64,000 bases of DNA from the NCBI RefSeq assembly GCF_017163935.1, contig NZ_JABVZR010000002.1, positions 1,302,001 through 1,366,000 on the forward strand. The letters are read 5' to 3'. Made by a program: the position numbers and the translations under genes. Shown piece after piece: positions 53,309-63,142 of the stretch. Numbering within the stretch: the stretch's first letter is position 1; each line of letters begins with the position of its first letter. Source of the stretch: Novosphingobium terrae (GTDB taxonomy: Bacteria > Pseudomonadota > Alphaproteobacteria > Sphingomonadales > Sphingomonadaceae). The notes beneath the pieces are model-generated. The model searched no databases and was not told the origin of the DNA. It saw only the letters and a program-made list of their open reading frames with translations.

Positions 53309-53351
53309 CAAAGGAGTGCCTCTGCCCGACAGGGGCCGAAGCACTCCTTTG
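53309..53351. terminator. Bidirectional terminator between convergent genes
   Basis: CAAAGGAGTGC / GCACTCCTTTG, 11-bp stem enclosing 21 nt that can pair further (CCC/GGG), between the plus-strand hypothetical gene and minus-strand sbcC. Confidence 0.75.
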
Positions 53352-53396
53352 TGGATCGTTGGATCCTGCGGATCACTTCCGCCCTATTCGATCTTC

Positions 53397-56300
53397 CTAG
53401 CCCGCGATGACCTCGATCTGACTCGTGCCGCGCCCTGTCGGCCTGACTTCGATCTTGACGGCGATGCGTTCCTTTAACTCTTCTACATGACTGATAACGC
53501 CCACACGTCTGCCGGATGCGTGCAGATGCTCCAGAAGCGCCAATGCCTGGCCGAGGCTGGAAGGATCGAGGGCTCCGAAACCCTCGTCAATGAACAGACT
53601 CTCGATCTTGACGCCGCGGGCGGTGGACATCGCAGCCAGGCCCAGCGCCAAGGCAAGGCTGATGAGAAAGCGCTCTCCGCCAGACAGGTTATGGAGGCCG
53701 CGTACCCTCCCGCCCATGTCGTTATCGATCACCTGGATCAGCATGTCGCCACCCATGCCGCGCTCCAGAGCGAAGCGGGGTTTGAGTTGCACCAGGCTGG
53801 CGTTGGCCTGTTCCAGCAAACGGTCCAGCGTAAGTCCTTGCGCGAAGCGCCGGAATTTCCGGCCTTCGCTGTCGCCAATCAACTGGGAGAGCTGGAGCCA
53901 GACGTGTGCCTTCGCACTGGCCGCTTCCAGTTGGGCCCGCAAGGCTGCCGTGCGCTCGCGCACGAGATCGTCCTGACGGATCGCCACCCTCGCTTCCTCA
54001 ACCATACGGCTTGCCGTTTCCAGCGCATTACGCGCATCAGCCAGAGCTGCAGCGAAGGCATCCTCCGAAATGGGTTCCGCTGTGGCGGACGTGTCCTGAT
54101 GGCGGGCAAGGTCCTGACGGCATTTATCAAACACGGCTTGGGCTTCACGCACAGCGCCTTCGATGCTGGTCAGGGTCTGTGCTTCGATATCAAGGGCATC
54201 TGGAGCAAGTGCGGCAACCCGCATCAAATCGGCGACCGTCAGCCTTCCGTCGTCCAGCGCCTGTGCCAAGGCTGCAGTGGTGTTATCCAGTGTGGTTCGG
54301 GCATGGACCAGATGTTCGTCAGCTTCAGCCATAGCTGCCCTGTGACCAGCGAGCGCCTGGGCAGCCTCTTCGCGCTGCTGACGTGCAGCCTCACTGGCCA
54401 TCCGTGCAGCATTGGTCGCTTGAGTGACTTCGCGTTCGACATCCTGAGCAGCACGACCATCCAACAAACCAGCGCGCTGGGCCTGCAAGGTAGCGGCTTC
54501 GTCGTCACGCTGGTGCGCGGACTCGTCAGCGGCTTTGTATTGCGATGCGGAGACGTCCCGAGCGCTCACCGCTTCATTCAGTGTCTGGGTTAAGGCAGGC
54601 AGAGCTTGGACGGCGTCGGCCAGTTCGGCAGCGTGGTCGCGCCACGATTGTGCCTTGCTGCGCAACCATGAAGCGGCGTCGGAAAGGCTGCGCCAATCGA
54701 CGATTGGGGCGAGCGCGCTTTCCAAAGCGACTGCGTGGTGAGACTGCGTTTCTTCCAGCTTGGCCAGGACCGTTTTAACCGCGGCGACGGCATCGCTCTG
54801 CTTTCGCAATACCTCACCGGCCACCTGCTCGGCCAGACGAGCTTCCTCCAGTGCAATGCGGGTGGCATCTTCCGCACGGCGGTAACGATCAGCGGCAGCT
54901 TGGGCGGCAAGCAATTCGTCGCGCTGCCGACGGACGGATTGCCGCAGGGTCGAAAGGCTTTCGTTTGTGTCTGAACCTGGCTCGATCCCCAGCGCTTCGG
55001 TGGCCCGCTGGAGCGAAGTCTGTGCCTCCTGGTTTGCTGTTGTCAGTCGAGATAACGCAGTTACCTGGCCCTTTTCCTCGGTTTCCAGCACGGAGCCCTG
55101 TTGTGTCAGGCTCTCCTTTTCCCGCAGCAAAGCCTGATTATCCCCGCGCAGCCGGGTGAGTTCGTCTTCCAGCGCTGTGCTTTGCGCGCGGTTTTCTTCC
55201 AGATGTTTGCCCAGCAGGGTCTCAAGTGCGGAGAGCGGGTGCTCTGCCGAGCCGCAAACCGGGCAGGGCTCATCATCGACCAGCTGGCTTCGCAATGCTT
55301 CAGCCGCCTTGTCCGACGCGGCAATTGACTGGTTCAGCACACGCCGCGCTTGTCTGAGGCGAGTGTCTAGATCGACCAGCGACACTGCTTGGTCAGCCAG
55401 CGTCCTATCAATTTCTCCCACACGCATCGTGCATGCGCTGCGGCGGGTACGGGTCGTTTCCAATTCGGTTGCGCCCCGTTCTGCTTCCCGCAGTGCTTGA
55501 GTTGCTTCAGAGGCGCCGATCTGTGCTGCCCCGATCAGATCGAGCTGAGCAGACAGCTCCGTCAGAGCGCCATCCGGCGGAAGGGCAATTTCGGCCTGCT
55601 GTCGTAAGGAGGCGGCAGTCTTGGCGGCGTCTTCAGCTGCCCGAAAGGCATCGCCCGCAGCCATGTGATCGACGACCGCCTTGCGTTCGGCGTCCTCTCG
55701 CTCGGCCAAGGTAGCTTCACCCTCGCGGTAACGGTCCTGAGTGGCGGCATAGTCCGCGATTAGCGTGCCGAGTTCCATCTCTCGGTCGCTTAGCCCACGC
55801 AGCGCGGCGTTGGCTTCGAGCCAGTTTTCGGCCGCCGTCTGGCGGGCCAGCGCCGTATCGTGACGACCACGTGCCAGCGCAGCAGCTTCGCTCGCAAGCG
55901 AGGCGGCCTCTTGCGTGCGAGACACGTGTTGCCTGGCTCTCTCGAGATGGCTCAACGCTTCGGTGATCTGGCGATCAAGTGCGCGAGCAGCGTCGAGCGC
56001 TGGAGCCAGGTTGCGGACCGTTTCCTCTTGGGCAGCAAACTTCGTCGCGGCGAGTTGGGCCTCTGTTGACGATGATTGCTCACGTTGCAGCGATGTCTCT
56101 ACTGCTTCACGCCGATCCGCCAATCTGGCGTTCGCGGAGGTCAAATCCTGCTGAGCAGACGTCTGCGCAACCTGTAATGGCAACAGCCGCGACGCCTTTC
56201 GATCTATGATGAGTGCTTCCCGGCGGGGCAGCGCGTTTTCATGGGCATGCTGCGCTTGGCTCAACGCGTGCTGGGCTTGCTCGACTTGCGCCAAAAGCTC

Positions 56301-57104
56301 GCGGCCGCGAGCCTGCCGCCGCTGCTCCGCTTCAAGTGCTTCCTTGTGGCCCAGTGCACGCGTATGGGCTTTCGCGGATTCCTCCAACGCAGTCTCGGCC
56401 AAGACGCGGGCTTCATCGTCCAGACCGTGCTGTGCCGCAATCTGCTGCCGCAGCGCGTCGAGCCCGGCTTTCATGTCATTGGCCTTGGACCAGGCACGCT
56501 GGCCGATAAGGGTGTAGATCTGTGAGCCGGTCAACCGCTCCAGCAAAGCTGCCCGCTCATTGGCATCAGCACGGATGAAGGCTTCGAAATCGCCCTGCGC
56601 CAGAAGCACCGCGCGGGTGAACTGGTCGGCGGTAAGGCCGATCACATCTGCAATGATATTGCGCGTCTCGGTGTTGGTACCGCCCATGCGCTCGCCAGTG
56701 TCGAGCCGTTCGAAGGCATGGCTGTGGCTTTGTAGAGTACCGTCCGCTTTTCCCCGCGCGCGGCGCACGTCCCAGCGAGCTCGATAATGGCCGCCACCGG
56801 GCATGGCGAAGTCGACCTCGGCATGACCCTGACCGGCCCCGTGGCGAAGGATCGAGCGAGCATCCTTCGCGCCGATGCCATTGTCTTGTGTACCCACGCT
56901 TGCGCCGGTTGGGGCGGCGCGTAGGCGCGGGATTTCGGCAAACAGTGCCAGGCACACAGCATCAAGCAGGGTTGATTTGCCGGCCCCGGTGGGACCGGTA
57001 ATGGCGAAGATCCCCGAGGACGACAGCGGCTCGGTGGTGAAATCGACCTCGAAGTCACCGGCAAGGCTGGCAAGATTGCTGCCGCGAATGGCCAGAATGC
57101 GCAT
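53397..57104 (-). CDS. sbcC: Exonuclease subunit SbcC (Rad50-like ATPase)
   Basis: 1,235 residues. Walker A is AITGPTGAGKSTLLDAVCLA near residue 35. Long coiled coils flank the zinc hook CPVC (Cys614, Cys617). The C-terminal lobe has LHNLSGGERFLISLALALGL (ABC signature), IESLFIDEGFGALDPSSL (Walker B/D-loop) and VGVISHVEELKERI (H-loop). With SbcD it forms the ATP-dependent nuclease that opens DNA hairpins and processes protein-blocked ends. It is somewhat longer than the E. coli protein (1,048), mostly in the coiled coil. The sbcD stop and sbcC start overlap (TGATG), so translation is coupled. Confidence 0.96.
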   Translation of the reverse strand: MRILAIRGSNLASLAGDFEVDFTTEPLSSSGIFAITGPTGAGKSTLLDAVCLALFAEIPRLRAAPTGASVGTQDNGIGAKDARSILRHGAGQGHAEVDFAMPGGGHYRARWDVRRARGKADGTLQSHSHAFERLDTGERMGGTNTETRNIIADVIGLTADQFTRAVLLAQGDFEAFIRADANERAALLERLTGSQIYTLIGQRAWSKANDMKAGLDALRQQIAAQHGLDDEARVLAETALEESAKAHTRALGHKEALEAEQRRQARGRELLAQVEQAQHALSQAQHAHENALPRREALIIDRKASRLLPLQVAQTSAQQDLTSANARLADRREAVETSLQREQSSSTEAQLAATKFAAQEETVRNLAPALDAARALDRQITEALSHLERARQHVSRTQEAASLASEAAALARGRHDTALARQTAAENWLEANAALRGLSDREMELGTLIADYAATQDRYREGEATLAEREDAERKAVVDHMAAGDAFRAAEDAAKTAASLRQQAEIALPPDGALTELSAQLDLIGAAQIGASEATQALREAERGATELETTRTRRSACTMRVGEIDRTLADQAVSLVDLDTRLRQARRVLNQSIAASDKAAEALRSQLVDDEPCPVCGSAEHPLSALETLLGKHLEENRAQSTALEDELTRLRGDNQALLREKESLTQQGSVLETEEKGQVTALSRLTTANQEAQTSLQRATEALGIEPGSDTNESLSTLRQSVRRQRDELLAAQAAADRYRRAEDATRIALEEARLAEQVAGEVLRKQSDAVAAVKTVLAKLEETQSHHAVALESALAPIVDWRSLSDAASWLRSKAQSWRDHAAELADAVQALPALTQTLNEAVSARDVSASQYKAADESAHQRDDEAATLQAQRAGLLDGRAAQDVEREVTQATNAARMASEAARQQREEAAQALAGHRAAMAEADEHLVHARTTLDNTTAALAQALDDGRLTVADLMRVAALAPDALDIEAQTLTSIEGAVREAQAVFDKCRQDLARHQDTSATAEPISEDAFAAALADARNALETASRMVEEARVAIRQDDLVRERTAALRAQLEAASAKAHVWLQLSQLIGDSEGRKFRRFAQGLTLDRLLEQANASLVQLKPRFALERGMGGDMLIQVIDNDMGGRVRGLHNLSGGERFLISLALALGLAAMSTARGVKIESLFIDEGFGALDPSSLGQALALLEHLHASGRRVGVISHVEELKERIAVKIEVRPTGRGTSQIEVIAG

Positions 57105-58330
57105 CAGCGATCCTCCTCAGCGGTTTCGGCTTCCACCAACAACTGGGCAAAGGCAGCGGCCAGGTCCTCGGGTGGAGCTTCGCCGCCATAGTCTCTACGG
57201 AATATGGCGGCAAAGACGTCATGAGGGGCCAGCTCTGCAAGGTTTGCGCCGGTCATTGGGTCAAGCGTCGCTTCGCTCGCCTCCCGCCGAACCGACAAAA
57301 TTCGGACGAGACGTACCGGCTTGGCCTCCAGCGCGGCGAGGATGCGTGATTGCAGATGGGGTTCTGGACCATCGATCCGTACCGCGATCTCGATGAAAGG
57401 CCATCGCTCGATCGGCACGGCGGGGTCGAGTTGAAGCGCCTCGATGGCGGTAACAGCATCATCCAGCGGAAATGGACCAATCGATAAGAAGGCGACCGGA
57501 CGGGGGATGGGCACCAGATCGACCTCACATCCTTCCGGCTTGAGCCGGACCACGGCTATCGAATGGCGATAATCTCGCTCGGTGGAGGACAGAGGAAAGG
57601 GCGATCCGGCATAGCGGACCGTGGTGGCCGCGGTGACGGCCTGCGGGCGATGCAGGTGCCCCAGGGCCACATAAGCTGGGCGGGCATCGAACAGGCTGGC
57701 GGCTTGCGCTTCCTCGCCCCCCACCACGATGCGCCTTTCCGAGAGTTCGGAGACATCGCCTCCGGCAACATGGAGATGACCGGTCAAGATAAGGGGGAGG
57801 CCGTCGGCCTTCGTCATGCCCGCATCCGTCACTTCTGCATATAAAGTGGGCAGGCTGTATATCCCCAGATCACCAGGCCGGCAGAACGGCACAGCCGCCA
57901 GCCATCCGGCGAGTTGTGCCGAGCAATCGTGCAATGGGATTAGCACGCGGTTCATATCGAGCAGGCCATCGCGACGGGGCAGAGAACCGATGAAATGGAC
58001 GCGGCCATCGCCAAGTAAGGCAGACGGAAGATCGATTCGCCCGGCGCTGTCGTGGTTGCCACCAAGAATGACAACTTGCAGACCGGGGATGCGAGCGGTG
58101 GCGGCATTGAGGAAGCGAAACAGGCGCCGCATGGCGGAGACCGGTGGATTGGCAACATCGTAAATATCGCCGGTGACCAACAGCACATGGGCGGCTTGGG
58201 TTTCGATCTGTTCCAGCAGCCAGTTGAGAAACACATCGTGCTCAATCTGCCGATCGTGCCCGTTCAACTCATGGCCGAGATGCCAGTCAGAGGTGTGAAT
58301 CACGGTGAGGGCGGGAGAGCTGTCGGTCAT
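57104..58330 (-). CDS. sbcD: Exonuclease subunit SbcD (Mre11-like)
   Basis: 408 residues from ATG 58330 (ATG 58339 also possible). Calcineurin-like phosphoesterase motifs in order are IHTSDWHLGHE, LLVTGDIYDV, VVILGGNHDS, LILTGHLHVAGG and VALGHLHRPQ, supplying the Asp/His/Asn ligands for two Mn2+ ions. The C-terminal capping domain follows. It is the nuclease subunit of SbcCD. It overlaps sbcC by one base. Position inside an island-like region with anti-phage genes is unusual for a housekeeping repair pair. Confidence 0.96.
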   Translation of the reverse strand: MTDSSPALTVIHTSDWHLGHELNGHDRQIEHDVFLNWLLEQIETQAAHVLLVTGDIYDVANPPVSAMRRLFRFLNAATARIPGLQVVILGGNHDSAGRIDLPSALLGDGRVHFIGSLPRRDGLLDMNRVLIPLHDCSAQLAGWLAAVPFCRPGDLGIYSLPTLYAEVTDAGMTKADGLPLILTGHLHVAGGDVSELSERRIVVGGEEAQAASLFDARPAYVALGHLHRPQAVTAATTVRYAGSPFPLSSTERDYRHSIAVVRLKPEGCEVDLVPIPRPVAFLSIGPFPLDDAVTAIEALQLDPAVPIERWPFIEIAVRIDGPEPHLQSRILAALEAKPVRLVRILSVRREASEATLDPMTGANLAELAPHDVFAAIFRRDYGGEAPPEDLAAAFAQLLVEAETAEEDR

Positions 58331-58550
58331 GCTTCTCATTGCCACGCCGCATAATGGATGCAAGAATCGAAACAGCGGTCTTTCCACGCTTTCGAAACCT
58401 GGTAGTCGAGATCTGCCCTGCGTTCATGACACCATGACCATTGCTCCGTTTGACCGGCTCGCGCATCTCGATGGATGTTCGCCGGAGGGTGACAATACCG
58501 CAATCCGTTTCCGTAACGTGGCGTGACATCCATCCTCGAAAGGGTGATCT

Positions 58551-58730
58551 ATGTCCAGGAGAGACGCACCCCACCTCAACTCGACCGCTGGTTCTCCGCT
58601 GAATAAAGATGGGTTTCTGGCCAAACCGTGCTCGAATGGCACCGTGAAGTTCTGGAAGGGAAGGGGCTGGCACGCACACACGAGATCGGCGTGCAACATC
58701 GCCAACCCCGGGGGAGGCGTTGGAGAATGA
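58551..58730 (+). pseudogene. Possible cold-shock-domain gene remnant
   Basis: 59 codons from ATG 58551 (AAGGG upstream): MSRRDAPHLNSTAGSPLNKD, later NGTVKFWKGRGWHAHTRSAC. NGTVKFW-x-x-x-GW is the start of a cold-shock domain, but the rest (normally about 60 residues with FVHFS) is missing or out of frame. No other gene is visible between 58331 and 58814. Confidence 0.35.
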
Positions 58731-58814
58731 GCCTAACTTGCTCTGAGCAAATCGATGTCCTTCTTCAATGCCCGGGTCCAAGCGGCTCTGATGCCCAGTT
58801 CGGTGTTGCCCGGC

Positions 58815-61436
58815 TCAGCTACGTTCCGGTTTGGCCTTCGCAATCACGGCATCCACGCGGTCGATCAACCTCTCCAGATCGTCCACATCCGGCATTTCAG
58901 CTGCGAATTCGTCCGAATTGGAATGACCTTCCAGGAGGCGAGAGGTGTCGTCCTGCAGGGCAACAATCTCGTCTGCCAGGTCGTTTGACCAACTGATTTT
59001 GGTCAATGCGCCCAACCTGACCTGTTCGTCCCATCGACGCACAGTATCTTTGAACAGGTGGAGCATGACCACCTCTTCAACCGTGCGCCGCAGTGCCCCT
59101 GCGCCACTCCGGACCAAATCGACGCGATTCCCGCCTGTGCTCTGCTTGGCCTGCTGCAAAAACTCCTTCGCCTTGGTGGTCTTGCGATAGGCTCTGCCGT
59201 TAGCCGGCGTGTCTTCGATTCTTACATGCCCAGGGACACCTTCCAGGCATTGAATCCAGTGGCTCGTGACCTTGCAGCCTATAGCTTCGGCTTTGTCGGA
59301 GAGTAGCGTGAGGAATACGAGGTCGTGCGTAAAGACAATCACCTGTCGCGCCGATGCCTCCTCGGCAAGCCGCTTGGCGATGGCGCGTTTGCGTTGATGA
59401 TCGAGAGAGGTGACAGGGTCATCGAGCACGATGGCAGCGCTGGTCGGATTGAGATTCACCTCGGTGAGAAAATCGGCCAGGGACAGGGCGCGCTGTTCGC
59501 CTTCACTGAAGATATCATCAGCCTTGTGGCCGCCCTTGGCCTTCAGGCCTCGAAGGGTTTTTCCGGCGCTGCCGCGTGCTTTGAACTCAAACGGCAAAGC
59601 GCAGTCGAGCTTGGCGCACTCCTTTTTCAGGCGCTCCTTGTAGTTGCCTTCGATCAACTTCTCGAAAACGGCCTTCTGCCGATCGGTGACAAAACGGGTC
59701 TTCGGGCGAGACGCGCCAGCCTTTTCGATCCAGACGAGATCCTGGATGAAAGCAACCACATCATCGATGTTTTTGGTCACCACCTGCCGCTGCCGGAGAG
59801 TGATGTGTTCCGCCTTCAAGTTCGCCAGAATTTCGTCAAACTTACCTTCACGCAGGGCTGCGTCCTGCGCCTGAATATCCGCCAGTGCTGCGTCAAGGGC
59901 TGCTTGTGGAATGGTAAGGTCGCCAGCAGGGATGAGAGCGGTTGCACCTTTTTCAACAGCAGCGACAAGCGCGTTGCGCCTCTCGTCAAACGCCCCGGCG
60001 ACGGCATCGATCTCGCCGACCAGGGCCGGATTGATCTTGGAAAGGTCTGCGCGAATGCGGCTTTCGGCAGGCAGCAAGGCACAATCGAACCCCTTGAGTG
60101 CTGACACGTAGCGATTGAGTTCCTCGTCCGCGACGACGGCTGCCTTTCGAGCTTCATGGTCAAGATAACCCCATATGCGGCTAATGAGCGAAGCCGACGG
60201 AGCATCAAGCGGGCGATGGCAGAGCAAACAGGGATCGCCCTCAGCCGGATAGGTTTCTGCCTCGGCTCGTCCCAGCTTTCGGCTTGCAAGCACGAAATTG
60301 TCCCATTCAACTGAGCCTGTCTGTTTCAGTTTGGGATTCGAGACCGTCTCGCTTCCTGCCCTTATGGCATCCAAAAGCGCCGTCTTATGAGCGGCCAGGA
60401 TTCCAGTTGCTTTCTTGCATGCTGCGTTGCCAAGGGCAGAATTGAACTCCCCGAGCTTCTTTTGAAGGGTCTCGACATCGACTTTTGCGGTCGCAAGGGC
60501 TTTGAGTGTGTCAACGGGCGACTTGGTGAGAAGCTCCTGCTCTTGCCGCGCCACTTCATCCAAACGTTCCTTCTCGGCATCCCCGAAGGTCGCAAGCGAA
60601 CGAATCTCCTCGATGTCTGACTTCGAATTCAACGACCCAATTTTGTCAGCAACGAGCCCTGGGTCGGCGAAGAGTTGGTCAAACTTATTCGGCCGCGTTT
60701 TGGCCTGAATGTCGGCTTCGAGCTGTTGCGTAACGAGGCCGATGGCACGGATCATCTCATCAAAGACATCGAAGCCGGCGGGCTGAAAGCCGAGTTCGTT
60801 CTCTTTGGCTAGGTGAATGCGGGCGACGAAAGAGTCGAAGACGCTGATCCGCTTGAGATCGTTATGTTCATCCCCTTTGGTGAACGCGATATCCTCGTCA
60901 AAGCCGTTTCCACGATCAACGACGAACTGGGCAGTCGCAGGCCCATTTGATACACCAGTATCGTAAATGTTACGAATAATCTCAGGATTGGAGCGACTGA
61001 AGCAGGCAGAAGAAAGCAGGCGTGCAAAGCCGCTCTTTCCGGCGCCGTTATGGCCATAGATGATGGTCAATTGCGGGCCGAACGTGAGGTGCGACAACTC
61101 GGGGATAGCATTGACATTTTTCGGTGATTTGACGGCGTGAAGCGTGAGGAGCTTTCCCTCAGCCACCTCGCGGCCGGTAACCGACTCCGGTACGACTGGG
61201 AGCTCTTCGTCACCATGATCGAGCTTCCTGTCCCGCAGAAACAACCGATACGCCTCTTTGATGCGGTCATCCGTGAGCGTACCGTCGCGCACTGCGTGCG
61301 AAACTATGTAGCGCTGCCAGTCTGCAATGGAATTACCCCAGGTGTTCAATTCATCCCAGATCGTAGGTTGCCGACTTTCCTCGACAGTGACGTCCAGTGC
61401 AGCCAAATCGCCATCCTCGATCTGAAATTCATCCAT
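58815..61436 (-). CDS. AAA/SMC-like ATPase with zinc hook, RloC/PrrC-related (candidate anticodon nuclease-type defence protein)
   Basis: 873 residues from ATG 61436. Walker A is IIYGHNGAGKSGFARLL (about residue 128). The middle is helical and carries a CxxC hook at Cys403/Cys406 (GDPCLLCHRP). The ATPase closes with DDIFSEGEQRALSLADFLTE (signature), AAIVLDDPVTSLDHQRKRAI (Walker B) and VIVFTHDLVFLTLL (H-loop). The C-terminal about 150 residues include LVRSGAGALRRTVEEVVMLH (R783/R784-x3-E787/E788) and His838 in LEGHSNS, which could be a HEPN/ACNase-like R-x3-E...H site. RloC couples a Rad50-like ATPase with a tRNA anticodon nuclease in phage defence. Length matches RloC-type proteins. Family placement is good, nuclease activity is inferred. 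Confidence 0.75.
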   Translation of the reverse strand: MDEFQIEDGDLAALDVTVEESRQPTIWDELNTWGNSIADWQRYIVSHAVRDGTLTDDRIKEAYRLFLRDRKLDHGDEELPVVPESVTGREVAEGKLLTLHAVKSPKNVNAIPELSHLTFGPQLTIIYGHNGAGKSGFARLLSSACFSRSNPEIIRNIYDTGVSNGPATAQFVVDRGNGFDEDIAFTKGDEHNDLKRISVFDSFVARIHLAKENELGFQPAGFDVFDEMIRAIGLVTQQLEADIQAKTRPNKFDQLFADPGLVADKIGSLNSKSDIEEIRSLATFGDAEKERLDEVARQEQELLTKSPVDTLKALATAKVDVETLQKKLGEFNSALGNAACKKATGILAAHKTALLDAIRAGSETVSNPKLKQTGSVEWDNFVLASRKLGRAEAETYPAEGDPCLLCHRPLDAPSASLISRIWGYLDHEARKAAVVADEELNRYVSALKGFDCALLPAESRIRADLSKINPALVGEIDAVAGAFDERRNALVAAVEKGATALIPAGDLTIPQAALDAALADIQAQDAALREGKFDEILANLKAEHITLRQRQVVTKNIDDVVAFIQDLVWIEKAGASRPKTRFVTDRQKAVFEKLIEGNYKERLKKECAKLDCALPFEFKARGSAGKTLRGLKAKGGHKADDIFSEGEQRALSLADFLTEVNLNPTSAAIVLDDPVTSLDHQRKRAIAKRLAEEASARQVIVFTHDLVFLTLLSDKAEAIGCKVTSHWIQCLEGVPGHVRIEDTPANGRAYRKTTKAKEFLQQAKQSTGGNRVDLVRSGAGALRRTVEEVVMLHLFKDTVRRWDEQVRLGALTKISWSNDLADEIVALQDDTSRLLEGHSNSDEFAAEMPDVDDLERLIDRVDAVIAKAKPERS

Positions 61437-61843
61437 CGCGTGAAACCCCAAAAATCCTGATCTGTGGCGAGATGCCGAATTTCATGCCACAGATTGTCTG
61501 GTAAGAAATTATAGACTTGGGATCGCAATGGGCAAGATGGAGTCTATCGTCGCGGAGAATCATAGCTGGGGAAATGTGCAATCAAGAAGACAAAACGAGC
61601 AATGGTGATTGCAAAAATATTCTTAAAATTGAAACTTTTTCGTAATGTGATCGATTCGCTCACTCGGATCCAATTAAACGATCCGAGGGTGGATCCCCGA
61701 CTAACTCCGCTAAGGCGGCGAGCGGGAATTGGCGAAATCGTTGAAATGTCGGCATTCTCGAATTTAACATATTGCACGTTGCCAGAGCCTAACTGGTCCT
61801 TGGACCGAATGACCGGAACGTCGTGGTCTCCGGAATGTCGTCT
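61437..61843. other. Intergenic region upstream of the ATPase gene
   Basis: AT-richer than its surroundings; ORFs on both strands (61544-61984 minus, 61602-61949 plus) show no domain and run across the IS end, so they look spurious. Confidence 0.4.
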
Positions 61844-61858
61844 GTGGATGGCTCCCGC

Positions 61859-62104
61859 GTTGCAAGCACTTTTTGAAATTCTGACGATCGGTCGGGTGCA
61901 GTCGTCTGTCCGGCCTGTTGATGCAGTCGTTTCGGACTGCTGGCCCTGATGGGGTCCGAAAAACAGAGTTCCTATCGCCTTCACAGGCTGTTGCGCCTAA
62001 GACTTTCCACGGGTTGTCCCTGTTCCCGGTCTGACCGGTGTCGCCATCATTTCTCTTTGCGCTCACAACTCCGTTCGGCCGATCACCTCAGCCGGATTGC
62101 GTAC
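61859..62104 (-). ncRNA. Candidate bridge-RNA region of the IS
   Basis: Non-coding segment between transposase stop and the distal inverted repeat. It contains a 9-bp direct repeat TGCAGTCGT (61897-61905, 61922-61930) separated by short pairing segments (CTGTCCGGCC, CGGACTGCTGGCC), the kind of arrangement expected for guide loops. The region is proposed from position and family knowledge only; secondary structure was not computed. Confidence 0.3.
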
Positions 62105-63142
62105 TCATGCGGCCAATCCGGGCACATGGTGTGATTGATAGACCTGACCGCGTGTCATGACCGCCCACGCGATCCGCGCTATCTTGTTGGCCATGGCGAC
62201 GCTGGCCACGCGGGCAGATTTTCTAGCCAGTATCCCAACGAGAAACGGGTGAACCGTTGCAGGGCCCTCCTTGGCGCGGCGTAGCAGGGAGGTCGCCCCG
62301 ATGACCAACAGCTGCCGTAGATATTTATCGCCCATCTTGGTGATCCGGCCAAGGCGCTCCTTGCCGCCACTCGACTGCTGACGCGGTGTCAGGCCAAGCC
62401 ATGCGGCAAACTGGCGGCCAGACCTGAACTGGTGCGGGTCGGTAACCGATGCTGCCAGCGCGGTTGCGCCAATCGAACCAATGCCCGGGATCGTCGCCAA
62501 CCGACGCGCCATGTCATCGCTTCGCCGGAGAGCTTCCAGGCGCAAATCAAGTTCATGAAGCCGGGCATGAAGCTTGAGCACCAGCTCGCACAGCATGCCG
62601 ATCACCTGCGCCGCTTGTGGTGGCAGATCAATCGCGGCCTCGCCATCTTCGATCTGTTGCGCCAGATGCAGCGCCCGCCCAAGTCCGATCGGAATGGCGA
62701 TACCAAACTCTGCTAACTGGCAGCGCATCATGTTGACCAACTGTGTACGTTGACCAGTCAAAAGAGAGCGCACCCGGTGAAGTGACAGGGCCGCCTGCTG
62801 CTCACGAGACTTGATCGCCACGAACCGCATCGTCGGACGTGTCACCGCCTCGCAGATGGCCTCGGCATCAGCAGCATCGTTCTTGCCGCGTTTTACATAG
62901 GGCTTCACGTAGCATGGCGGCATCAGTCGCACCTCGTGACCAAGGTTTTGCAGTTCCCGCGCCCAATGATGCGATGTCCCGCAAGCCTCGATGCCGACAA
63001 GGCAGGGCGATAGCCTTGCAAAGAAGGGCAACATTTGCGCTCGGCGCAACGCCTTGCGCACAATGACGGTGCCCTCTTTGTCGACACCGTGAACCTGGAA
63101 GACATTTTTGGCCAGATCGAGGCCGATCGTGCTAATTTCCAT
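62105..63142 (-). CDS. IS110-family transposase (DEDD recombinase)
   Basis: 345 residues. The N-terminal RuvC-like DEDD domain has TIGLDLAKNVFQVHG (Asp9), CLVGIEACG (Glu52) and KRGKNDAADAEAICEAV (Asp89, Asp92). The C-terminal Transposase_20 part has IPGIGSIGATALAASV, QFAAWLGLTPRQQSSGGKER (Ser-rich catalytic region) and GRITKMGDKYLRQLLVIGA. These proteins act with a bridge RNA to insert the element. The gene is full length with no frameshift, so the element may be active. Confidence 0.96.
   Translation of the reverse strand: MEISTIGLDLAKNVFQVHGVDKEGTVIVRKALRRAQMLPFFARLSPCLVGIEACGTSHHWARELQNLGHEVRLMPPCYVKPYVKRGKNDAADAEAICEAVTRPTMRFVAIKSREQQAALSLHRVRSLLTGQRTQLVNMMRCQLAEFGIAIPIGLGRALHLAQQIEDGEAAIDLPPQAAQVIGMLCELVLKLHARLHELDLRLEALRRSDDMARRLATIPGIGSIGATALAASVTDPHQFRSGRQFAAWLGLTPRQQSSGGKERLGRITKMGDKYLRQLLVIGATSLLRRAKEGPATVHPFLVGILARKSARVASVAMANKIARIAWAVMTRGQVYQSHHVPGLAA

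Noticed and set aside
61544..61984. 146-codon minus-strand and 115-codon plus-strand ORFs near the IS end
   Set aside because: They overlap each other and run through the predicted IS boundary without any domain, so they are probably spurious.
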